From assembly GCA_964512995.1 (NCBI GenBank), contig CAZELM010000027.1, forward strand, positions 1-64,000: DNA of 64,000 nt, given 5' to 3'. The notes under the pieces are model-generated. The model was given only the letters and a program-made list of their open reading frames with translations, did no database searches and was not told the origin of the DNA. This document shows positions 39,358 to 47,338 of the stretch, piece by piece. Positions within the stretch are counted from its first letter, which is position 1, and every line of letters begins with the position of its first letter. This DNA is from CAZELM01 sp964512995 (GTDB lineage: Bacteria; CSSED10-310). Made by a program: the position numbers and the translations under genes.

Positions 39358-39411
39358 TCATTCAGTCGTGATACCACCATCTGGGAAACAGTGTAACCAG
39401 TGTCTCCAACA

Positions 39412-39711
39412 TCAGCTATGAATGGAAATCATAAGGGGTAATTTTGAGGTCAGTGCTGACACACAGCCAACACTCAGTCTCTGTAAATCTTTTTTCGGTG
39501 TTTCACCAAATATAGAATTTCGGTCTAAGGAATCCCAAAGATCGCGTTCGGTTCCGACCTCGCCCGATTCATATTCTTCCCGAGCTGCTTTAAGCTCCCT
39601 CTGATATGCGGGATCGGTTTCTTCATGGAGCGTATCAATCAGATCTTCCATATCAACATAGTCCTCGATACCGATTATCATTGCCATCGGTTTACCGTTC
39701 CGTTCAATCAA
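39412..39711 (-). CDS. Orphan Phd/YefM-type antitoxin, probably disrupted at the 5' end
   Basis: 99 residues from a TTG at 39711. RNGKPMAMIIGIEDYVDM is the Phd/YefM signature strand and helix. The same frame stays open up to 39792 and there encodes GELLDRVRYRKERFL, which is the missing Phd N-terminal helix. No ATG, GTG or TTG begins it. A well-placed ATG after GGAGGG (39800-39802) lies in a different frame, so a one-base frameshift near the start is likely. No toxin gene is adjacent. Confidence 0.55.
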   Translation of the reverse strand: MIERNGKPMAMIIGIEDYVDMEDLIDTLHEETDPAYQRELKAAREEYESGEVGTERDLWDSLDRNSIFGETPKKDLQRLSVGCVSALTSKLPLMISIHS

Positions 39712-39981
39712 AAACCGTTCCTTTCGGTATCGGACTCTGTCCAGGAGTTCTCCTAGATTCTGATGAGCCGGTCCATTCAGATCGAAGATGCGCTATTTTC
39801 ATTCCCTCCAGCATCAGACCCAAATACGGTGTTTGAATGATCATCCGAGATCAGATCCCTCCAGGAAATGACCCTGCTTCCACAAATTGACGGATATTCC
39901 ATTCTCTGACTATAATCCAATACGAGTCACAGTAACTCGTTATATCCATCACACTTGAAAATGGGGGAGGAATCAGCGTTT

Positions 39982-42489
39982 ATGAAACCGATACGGGTAT
40001 TTTTTTACTTCCTGACAAGCGTTCTGTTCATGGGAGCCGCCTTGGCCGCCGTCCCGCAGCAGATCAGTTATCAGGGCCATCTTATGGATCCAGACGGCAA
40101 TCCACTGAGCGGAACCTATGATTTTGTTTTTCACATCTACGATACCGATACCGGTGGTGTCGCCAACTGGTCGGAAATACAGAACGGCATCCCGGTTCAG
40201 GATGGTATTTTTCAGGTCGTCCTGGGAGCCGTGACACCGATCACGTTGGATTTTACCACAAATTACTGGCTGGAAATTGCTGTCGATGGAGAGACCATGC
40301 TCCCACGGCAACCCCTGACCAGCGTCGGAACCGCATTGAATGCCCAGGATGTGTCCGGCCAGGATATCCATCCCCGGAGCATTCGTATTGACGGGTATGG
40401 TCTGATCGTGAATGAGCAGGGACAATGGGTGGGCGACCCTACTGGATTGATCGGCCCCACCGGTCCTCAGGGTGAACCGGGTATTCAGGGAGTCCAGGGC
40501 GAAGCGGGTCCCCAGGGAGTTCCCGGTCCCACCGGCCCACAAGGGGTTCAAGGTGTCCAGGGCGAAACCGGCCCGCAAGGTGTGCGAGGACTGACCGGCC
40601 CCCAGGGTATTCAAGGCATCCAGGGAGTTCCCGGTCCCACCGGCTCACAAGGAATTCAAGGTGTCCAGGGCGAAACCGGCCCGCAAGGTGTGCGAGGACC
40701 GACCGGCCCCCAGGGAATTCAAGGCATCCAGGGCATGACCGGTCCCATCGGCCCACAAGGAATTCAAGGTGTCCGTGGCGAAACCGGTCCGCAAGGTGTG
40801 CGAGGACCGACCGGTCTCCAGGGAATTCAAGGCATCCAGGGTATGACCGGTCCCACCGGCCCACAAGGAATTCAAGGTGTCCAGGGCGAAACCGGTCCTC
40901 AAGGTGTGCGAGGACTGACCGGTCCCCAAGGTATCCAGGGCGTTCCCGGTCCCACCGGCCCACAAGGAATTCAAGGTGTCCGTGGCGAAACCGGCCCGCA
41001 AGGCATTCCGGGTATTACAGGACCCACCGGCCCCATGGGTCCGACCGGACCCGTCGCCGGCACCAACACTCAGTTCATTTACAATGACAATGGCGATTCA
41101 GCCGGCGCTAATGTCTACTACGAAAACGTCTCCGGCAGCGTCGGCATCGGGTCGGCCAGCCCCCTAGCCATGCTGGATGTCAACGGCGGTATCAAACTCG
41201 CCGACGACCTTGGTCCATGTACGCCTGAACGCGCCGGCACCCTCCGGTGGCATGACGGATCGATCCAGATCTGCGACGGATCCGATTGGTCTCCAGTCTA
41301 TGTGCAACCCCGGAATTACTTCGGAAATGGCTCCTATGGGAACGTCCAGTTCACGTCGACCGGAGTCATTCAGGCCGGTCATTCCGTTGCAGCGTCTTCT
41401 TTTCTCAGATCCACCAGCCCCGGTGGCAGTTCGTATGGAACCGGATTGCCCGGCAGCGGCGTCTATGAATTCGTCGTTCCCAACAAAAATGGAACGTATG
41501 ACGGAGATATGGTTCTGGCTCAATTCGATACGCTCACCATCGATTCCGGAATCTGGCTGACCACTGATCAACCCTCCCGCGGATTGTTCATTTACGTGAA
41601 ACACGACGCAGTCATCAATGGCGTTATTTCGATGACCGCTCGAGGCGCTTATGCCAATCCAACGGTCAGCGGCGCATCGGACAGCAATCCGGTATCGACT
41701 TCCGGAATCCAGTATGCGGCATTGACCGAAACCGGAAGCCAGTCGTTCCTCATGGACGGCTCATCCTTTAACGGCTGTGGACAACTGGTGCGGACCGCGG
41801 TGGCCAATCAAGGCGAAATCGATGGCAGTGGGACGATTTTCACGATTGCGAGAATGGGAGCAGCCGGCGGACCCGCCTCGTCGAGCGGCGGCGATGCTCC
41901 CGGTCAGAATGGCAGCAACGGCAGTACGGGATTATCCGGTGGTGGCGGTTCCGGTGGTGTCCGGAACGGAACGTCCGGCGCCGGCTCGCAAGGGACCTGC
42001 TTCAGTGGCGGCACCGGCGGCGGCGCACAACACTACGGCTCCGGTTCCGACGATGGCGCCGCCTATGGCGGTCCCGGTGGATACGGCGAAGACAACTACG
42101 GCAATTGTGAAAAATGCGGCGGCGGCGCTGGCAACCCCGGACGAAACGGCGGCGAATGCACGGCCAAAGGCAATGATCCCCAATCCAAAGGCAGTGACGG
42201 CACCGGTGGTCTGATCTTCCTTGTCGTCGGCGGCAACCTGACCATCAACGCCTCCGGCGGGATTCAGTCCAATGGCAGGCAGGGTGGATGGTACACCGAT
42301 TCCGCGTATGCCGGGGGCGGCGGCACGGGCGGCGGCAATATCGTGATACTCCACGCGGGAACGCTCACCAACAACGGCTCGGTTCAGGCCAATGGTGGTG
42401 CCGGCGGGAATGGTCAGTGGGGAACGGATAATACCAGTGGCGGCGCCGGAGGAAACGGCTCCGTCCAGATATCCGAAATCTCCCCCTGA
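39982..42489 (+). CDS. Collagen-like surface protein with glycine-rich C-terminus
   Basis: 835 residues from the ATG at 39982, which follows GGGGGAGGA. Signal peptide VFFYFLTSVLFMGAALAA is followed by a head domain (about 20-150) with ISYQGHLMDPDGNPLSG, shared with the 26661 protein. A collagen stalk of about 200 residues follows, with units such as [10 protein letters not shown] and GETGPQGVRG. The YNDNG/VGIGSASP module and a sequence with CDGSDWSP come next. The last 350 residues are a Gly-rich secreted domain with many GGxGG and GSG stretches and scattered Cys. It is probably a trimeric adhesin- or matrix-like surface protein. There is no recognised sortase or outer-membrane anchor. Confidence 0.85.
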   Translation: MKPIRVFFYFLTSVLFMGAALAAVPQQISYQGHLMDPDGNPLSGTYDFVFHIYDTDTGGVANWSEIQNGIPVQDGIFQVVLGAVTPITLDFTTNYWLEIAVDGETMLPRQPLTSVGTALNAQDVSGQDIHPRSIRIDGYGLIVNEQGQWVGDPTGLIGPTGPQGEPGIQGVQGEAGPQGVPGPTGPQGVQGVQGETGPQGVRGLTGPQGIQGIQGVPGPTGSQGIQGVQGETGPQGVRGPTGPQGIQGIQGMTGPIGPQGIQGVRGETGPQGVRGPTGLQGIQGIQGMTGPTGPQGIQGVQGETGPQGVRGLTGPQGIQGVPGPTGPQGIQGVRGETGPQGIPGITGPTGPMGPTGPVAGTNTQFIYNDNGDSAGANVYYENVSGSVGIGSASPLAMLDVNGGIKLADDLGPCTPERAGTLRWHDGSIQICDGSDWSPVYVQPRNYFGNGSYGNVQFTSTGVIQAGHSVAASSFLRSTSPGGSSYGTGLPGSGVYEFVVPNKNGTYDGDMVLAQFDTLTIDSGIWLTTDQPSRGLFIYVKHDAVINGVISMTARGAYANPTVSGASDSNPVSTSGIQYAALTETGSQSFLMDGSSFNGCGQLVRTAVANQGEIDGSGTIFTIARMGAAGGPASSSGGDAPGQNGSNGSTGLSGGGGSGGVRNGTSGAGSQGTCFSGGTGGGAQHYGSGSDDGAAYGGPGGYGEDNYGNCEKCGGGAGNPGRNGGECTAKGNDPQSKGSDGTGGLIFLVVGGNLTINASGGIQSNGRQGGWYTDSAYAGGGGTGGGNIVILHAGTLTNNGSVQANGGAGGNGQWGTDNTSGGAGGNGSVQISEISP
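40453..41013 (+). repeat. 108-bp higher-order collagen-coding tandem repeats
   Basis: The segment GGCGAAACCGG starts at 40561, 40669, 40777 and 40885 (108-base steps) and again at 40984 (99 bases). Each full unit is 12 Gly-X-Y triplets. The last step is shorter by three triplets. Confidence 0.85.
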
Positions 42490-42538
42490 ACCTCGAGGCA
42501 GCCGGATGAAAATTCGATCCGGCTGTCACGCTTTGGTG

Positions 42539-42568
42539 TTGACCGATTCCATCGCACTGTGTTATAAG
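42539..42568 (+). promoter_or_regulatory. Promoter for tRNA-Leu
   Basis: TTGACC and TATAAG are separated by 18 bases, ending 31 bases before the tRNA 5' end. Confidence 0.6.
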
Positions 42569-42599
42569 ATCACTGCCTTTGCAGAAAGGCAGTCTTCAG

Positions 42600-42687
<88 letters not shown>

Positions 42688-42689
42688 AT

Positions 42690-42722
42690 CCCGGTTCCTG
42701 TCATATGGAACCGGGTTTTTTG
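42690..42722 (+). terminator. Intrinsic terminator after tRNA-Leu
   Basis: CCCGGTTCC and GGAACCGGG form a 9-bp GC-rich stem with an 8-base loop, directly followed by six Ts. Confidence 0.9.
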
Positions 42723-42871
42723 TTATCACCCATATCTGCTCCACAGAATGATCTCTTACCAGTTATCCGATAATAATATTTGAAAATTTGAACAATCTGC
42801 GATATTCAAACAGAAAGAACCTGGGGTAAGGTTTCTGTCTGTTAACAAAATCCCATAAATGGGAGGATGGC

Positions 42872-43528
42872 ATGGGAAACAGCCGTAAAAAAACGGTTCA
42901 TATATTTCCGGAACGATGTTCCATTGGCGTAATCGAAGAGGCGGTCACGGACTCCAGCCAGAAACTGCGGTTTGGGGTTGTGGAATTATTTGTGGGAGCG
43001 GATGATTCGGACCAGTTTGAAAGTATTTATACCTTGATCCGCCGTTCCCGGTTTGTCCGGCTGATCCATCTGCCGAGTCTGTTTCAGGAGGAGGACCCCC
43101 CGGAATCGTCCACGCTGATTTTTTCTTTCCATGAAACGCGGCAATCCAATGCAGAATTTGATGAACCCGATCTGGCCGCGATCGTCCATCTGGATATGGG
43201 CGAAGGCATCGAAGCTCTGGTGGGATTCAATGAACAAGTCATCAAAGACGGCCATTTCGGTATTACGATGAAGATGAATGATGAGATCCTGATTCTGTAT
43301 CTCATCGAATTGGTGGCGATCGCTGAACCCATCCGAAAAGACGGATTCCATCCGCTGATTGCCAATTACATCGGCCAGCCCCGGTTTTATGCCGAATATA
43401 TGACGCCTCTGGAGGAACCCATCTACCAACTGATTCATGCGGTCGGAAATTATCGGGAAAACCTCGCTCATGCCATCAAAAAAGATTCCGTGGATTTGAC
43501 CGGACTGATTCCCGACGGTCTGGCATAG
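42872..43528 (+). CDS. Protein of unknown function
   Basis: 218 residues; GGGAGG precedes the ATG. No family is recognised. It is soluble, has no signal peptide, and is rich in alternating strands and helices (for example FGVVELFVG near residue 33 and EILILYLIELVAIAEP near 150). There is no obvious catalytic motif. It stands alone between tRNA-Leu and the beta-helix gene, ending three bases before that convergent gene. Confidence 0.6.
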   Translation: MGNSRKKTVHIFPERCSIGVIEEAVTDSSQKLRFGVVELFVGADDSDQFESIYTLIRRSRFVRLIHLPSLFQEEDPPESSTLIFSFHETRQSNAEFDEPDLAAIVHLDMGEGIEALVGFNEQVIKDGHFGITMKMNDEILILYLIELVAIAEPIRKDGFHPLIANYIGQPRFYAEYMTPLEEPIYQLIHAVGNYRENLAHAIKKDSVDLTGLIPDGLA

Positions 43529-43531
43529 AAA

Positions 43532-45601
43532 TCATTCACTATAAGCAAACCCCATCGAATCAAATTCACCCATAACATGCTGCCCCTGACTGTCCAGCAG
43601 GGCTCCCCAAAACACAATTCCATCCCCCTGACCCACTCCATCCGGCCAGATGATCGTGTCGATGATATCGAGAATCATTTCACCGGAATAGAGATCCGCT
43701 TTCAGATAATCCATATCCGGCGGATAATGACGCCATCCCGGCCAGAACCAGAAATCATCCGTGCCGATATCCAGGATGATCCAGATCTGAATACCCGGAA
43801 GTGGCATTCCCGTATCATTCCAGGTCGTTGCCCTCAACCAGAAAACATCGCCCGGATAAAACATCGTCGCCGGCATCTCCAGTTCAATTCCCAATTCGGA
43901 TTTGGGTTTGGATGTGGGAGTCGGTGAGGGGGTCTCTGTTGCTGACGGCGTCGGTGTCGGAGTGGGTGTGGGTGTTGGAGTGGGTGTGACATACTGAGAC
44001 GGATAGGCGTGAAATCCCATGTCCACCAAATCCGCATCGCGTCCCTCATCCGTCCGGGTGGTCAACGAGGCCATTGATTCCCACCCCCATTCCGTCGGGA
44101 ATGTTACGGAATCCGCATAGACACCCCCCGCATTCAGACAGGGACTGTCTGTTTCCTGTCCCGACGACCGCTGACTGAGATAATAATCCCCGGCCGGACC
44201 CGTCATGAACAATGGATCGGCATTGATGTTCCCGGTGCCCGTATACCCGTTCTGGATATCGGAGTAGCTCACCATGACCCGATTATACGAATCATCATAG
44301 ATCGCATTGCCGTTGTTTCCCCATAAAATGCTTCGCTCGATGGTCAGCCGGACGGAATAGCCGATAAAATAGACACCGGAACCCGAATAAGCCTGATTGT
44401 TACACACCGTGCAGTGATCCATCACACCGTTCGAGTAATACCAATTGATCGCTCCGCCGTAAGAATCTGCCTGATTGTTGATGGCGAGACAGTTGTAAAA
44501 TGCGACTGTCGAGTAGCGAAGATACATGCCGCCGCCCCGATAGGTGGCGATATTGGAGTCAAACACGGTATCGGAACAGGTCAATGTGACACCATCACAA
44601 TAAAGCGCTCCCGCCAGACCATTGCTGCTGGTCACCTGATTCAAGCGGAATGCGCAACCGAACAGCATTAAAATTGAGTCTTCCGAATACAGTGCGCCGC
44701 TGCGTGATTTTGCGAAGTTTTCGGTGAACAGGCAATCCAGATACTGGTTGTCAGAATTGATTTCATATACCGCCCCGCCATATGTCTCCGCCGCGTTGTC
44801 CGCAAACGTGCACGATCTGAAAACGCTGTGAGAATCCTGGCAGGAAATTCCGCCGCCTTTCGTCAGTAAAGCATGGTTATTATCAAAACGGCAGTCGGTG
44901 AATTGCGCATCAGCGCCGTGTATACGAACAGCTCCACCCGTTGATACCGCTTCATTTTCTGTGAAGATGCAGCCATTGAACTCCGGGGAACTACCGACTA
45001 TTACCAGCCCGGCCCCCAGTTCCGATATGTTCCGGTGGATGGTGCATTCCGAAATGAGTGGCCGGGAAGCGGCTCCCTCGATATACATTCCGCCACCCAT
45101 ACGGGCGGTATTATCCTGAATGGTGCAGTTTCGGATCTGTGGGGAGGCATTGATGCAAAAAATGGCTCCACCCCGGTTCATTGGATCCTCGTAACCGCTG
45201 GTATCTGCATTCCGAATGGTAAATCCCTCAAGTCGAGCCTCCGGCGACTCCCCAGACGAAAAAATAATCCCAGGTCCGTCCCCCTCACAATCGATAACAC
45301 ATGTCTCCGGACCGTTTTGAGAAAGCAAGGCAATGCCATGACCATTGAAATTGATATTCCGGTTGGACTCCCCGCTATAGGTGCCGGGTTGGACCAGAAC
45401 GGTATCTCCCGATCGGGCGGTACTGACAGCATCTCCGATCGTCGGGTATACGGATGGAACGTGCAGAACAGCGCAAAACCCAGTCCCGGTCTCCAGAAAG
45501 CATAAAAATGTAATAAGACAGGCCAGCATGCCTGGTTTGCCCTTGATTACCAGACAAAAGGCTGCAGAAAGTCGAACGATGATGTGAGATCGATTATACA
45601 T
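43532..45601 (-). CDS. Secreted right-handed beta-helix (pectin-lyase-fold) protein with Thr-Pro linker
   Basis: 689 residues; AAGGAGGG precedes the ATG. A signal-like segment (ACLITFLCFLETGTG) comes first. The long repeat region (about 48-515) has many 'N-N-x-A' and 'G-G-(A/G)' rungs such as NGHGIALLSQN, GGAIFCINASPQIRNC and GGGMYLRYSTVAFYNC, typical of parallel beta-helix rungs with Cys at regular spacing. A Thr-Pro-rich linker near 545-565 is followed by a C-terminal module (about 570-689) with FYPGDVFWL and W-F-W-P-G-W. It resembles choice-of-anchor or polymorphic surface proteins; the substrate is unknown. Confidence 0.8.
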   Translation of the reverse strand: MYNRSHIIVRLSAAFCLVIKGKPGMLACLITFLCFLETGTGFCAVLHVPSVYPTIGDAVSTARSGDTVLVQPGTYSGESNRNINFNGHGIALLSQNGPETCVIDCEGDGPGIIFSSGESPEARLEGFTIRNADTSGYEDPMNRGGAIFCINASPQIRNCTIQDNTARMGGGMYIEGAASRPLISECTIHRNISELGAGLVIVGSSPEFNGCIFTENEAVSTGGAVRIHGADAQFTDCRFDNNHALLTKGGGISCQDSHSVFRSCTFADNAAETYGGAVYEINSDNQYLDCLFTENFAKSRSGALYSEDSILMLFGCAFRLNQVTSSNGLAGALYCDGVTLTCSDTVFDSNIATYRGGGMYLRYSTVAFYNCLAINNQADSYGGAINWYYSNGVMDHCTVCNNQAYSGSGVYFIGYSVRLTIERSILWGNNGNAIYDDSYNRVMVSYSDIQNGYTGTGNINADPLFMTGPAGDYYLSQRSSGQETDSPCLNAGGVYADSVTFPTEWGWESMASLTTRTDEGRDADLVDMGFHAYPSQYVTPTPTPTPTPTPTPSATETPSPTPTSKPKSELGIELEMPATMFYPGDVFWLRATTWNDTGMPLPGIQIWIILDIGTDDFWFWPGWRHYPPDMDYLKADLYSGEMILDIIDTIIWPDGVGQGDGIVFWGALLDSQGQHVMGEFDSMGFAYSE

Positions 45602-45653
45602 GTGTCCCTCCTTTGATCGCCAGTGATCATTTAGAAGGAGTCATTTGATTGGC

Positions 45654-45713
45654 ATTATCGTGCATGACTTCCGGGGTTTCACTGATCAGTATGAAGCATT
45701 GGTTCACGATAAT
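45654..45713. promoter_or_regulatory. Inverted repeat between divergent secreted-protein genes
   Basis: ATTATCGTG at 45654-45662 and CACGATAAT at 45705-45713 form a perfect 9-bp inverted repeat 42 bases apart, in the 270-base region between the two divergent secreted-protein genes. It could be a paired operator. Confidence 0.35.
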
Positions 45714-45870
45714 AGAGTGAGTCGAATTATCAACAATAATATAGGCGCGAGTTTTGCTGTATTACTGTAGTTCTTATACTTCTTCCGACTCATTGACAAC
45801 ATGATTCTGTCTTCGGTAGTGTTATTCCCTGTCGTTTTTTTAATCAACTTTAAGGGGAGAATTTTCAATA

Positions 45871-46836
45871 ATGAGTTACATTAAATACATGATATGCTGG
45901 ATTATCGTTGCAGGAATGGGCAGCATCTGTTGTGATGCTCAGAATACACCCACACCCACTCCTTCTCCCGGAACATACTTTCCGAGACTCGCCTTTGATA
46001 CCAACATAGCGTCGAATGATGTGGTTGACTGTCAGGATATTTTATCTGTGGGAGTATGCATGTATGCCCAGAATGAGAGCGAGCGGTATACATTATCTCT
46101 GAATGCTGGTGGGTATGAGTTCTATTATCCGAATTGGCAGTTCGGAACGAATTATCAGGAATTTTTACAGAAACCTGCTGCATTAGGATTGACAACACAG
46201 CATATTTTCACGTTCCTGTGGGACTTTACTTTTGTCGGAGATGTAGCACTCCATGCGCGTCTTTACAAACCAAATGCCTCCGGGTGGCAGGAAACGGATC
46301 ATATCCAGCGTCTCGTGAAATTTAACTGTGATGTTCCAACTCCCCCACCCCAGCCATGCCGTAAAGGACATGCCATCGTCGAAGTCACGGATATCCCTGT
46401 AATGACAGAGGGGAACCGGAATTCTTTGAATAAAACGCTTCTGTTCTGCCTGCACGACGAAGCCAATACAAACTTTATTGGCATATTTCATCGTTATTTG
46501 CAGCCGGATTACCCAGAAGGACCCTGGTGGCCGACCTGGCGACTGGAAGGTGGCTTGGATGATTGTATCTGGGAGTTCAATATCTGGGATACCAAAGACC
46601 TTGACGGATCCTCTGCAACTTTCCGTATCGAATGGGAGGGATCCTATGTTTCCGTTAAACATCTGGGAACGGGCGAAGTTGAAACGCTGAATGTTGAAAA
46701 CATTTTAGGTGTGAATCTGTTCGGAGCGAGTGGAGAATGTTCCGAATGGGGATGGCCATCATCCGCTCATTCACGGTTGATCGAAATGGAATGTGAAGAA
46801 CTGGGGCCATCTCAATTCCGGCATTGTTCGTTGTAA
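45871..46836 (+). CDS. Secreted protein with N-terminal Thr-Pro linker
   Basis: 321 residues; AAGGGGAGA precedes the ATG. The signal peptide is followed at once by a short PTPTPSPG linker and then a domain with regularly spaced Cys (DCQDILSVGVCMY near residue 53, C in PPQPCRKG, C in LDDCIWEF, C in SGECSEWGW). The last half has WRLEGGLDDCIWEF and beta-rich stretches, probably a carbohydrate- or surface-binding fold. I cannot name a family. Confidence 0.65.
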   Translation: MSYIKYMICWIIVAGMGSICCDAQNTPTPTPSPGTYFPRLAFDTNIASNDVVDCQDILSVGVCMYAQNESERYTLSLNAGGYEFYYPNWQFGTNYQEFLQKPAALGLTTQHIFTFLWDFTFVGDVALHARLYKPNASGWQETDHIQRLVKFNCDVPTPPPQPCRKGHAIVEVTDIPVMTEGNRNSLNKTLLFCLHDEANTNFIGIFHRYLQPDYPEGPWWPTWRLEGGLDDCIWEFNIWDTKDLDGSSATFRIEWEGSYVSVKHLGTGEVETLNVENILGVNLFGASGECSEWGWPSSAHSRLIEMECEELGPSQFRHCSL

Positions 46837-46888
46837 TCCATATTCCGTTCTTTTTGACCTCATCCCCAACCCTTCCGCCTGAAAAGTC

Positions 46889-47008
46889 TGTTGAATTAAT
46901 CGGAATTTAAGACTTTTTCGTGTAGAGTGGATCTTGCATCTGATTGTATTTAAAGCACATCAAGAAGTCGGAAATTGTTAAATCGGTTGATTTTTGACTA
47001 AAGCAACA
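46889..47008. mobile_element. MITE-like element, copy 1
   Basis: A 120-base element bounded by TGTTGAATTAATC at the left and GACTAAAGCAACA at the right, which are imperfect inverted repeats of each other. It lies directly before copy 2 and matches it along its whole length. Confidence 0.6.
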
Positions 47009-47021
47009 CCCCTGAAGAAGC

Positions 47022-47142
47022 TGTTGATTTAATCGGATTTTCGGGTTTTTCTGTCTGAGATGGGTCTTGCAACTGATTGTATTTTAAGCACATCAAAAAT
47101 CCAGAAACAGTGAAAAATGTTGATTTGGGGACTAAATCAACA
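47022..47142. mobile_element. MITE-like element, copy 2
   Basis: A 121-base element bounded by TGTTGATTTAATC and GACTAAATCAACA, terminal inverted repeats with 12 of 13 matches. It is a direct copy of 46889-47008, starting 133 bases later. No transposase is encoded. Confidence 0.65.
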
Positions 47143-47223
47143 CCCTCTGAATGGGGAAGGGCATATGTGCGGATAACTTGAAAAAACTCTTTTCTCACTT
47201 CTCTATACTCTCTCTTTCACCTT

Positions 47224-47266
47224 GGCCGGCGGGCTGAGGGAGATTAACCCAATGCCCTCGTTCTGC
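47224..47266. repeat. Dispersed GC-rich repeat, copy B
   Basis: It starts GGCCGGCGGGCTGAGGG and ends TTCTGC. It matches the copy at 38579-38620 with about 75 percent identity, and follows the MITE-like pair in an intergenic region. Confidence 0.55.
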
Positions 47267-47338
47267 GCCGATGAAATCGCGTCACCGTATCCAACCCAAA
47301 CAGGTTCTTTTACGTTCTTTTGAACGAATGAAGCAGTG

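Noticed and set aside
40439..40963. Antisense open frames in the collagen repeats
   Set aside because: Repetitive coding DNA gives long open frames in several frames; only the frame with signal peptide and Gly-X-Y pattern is credible.
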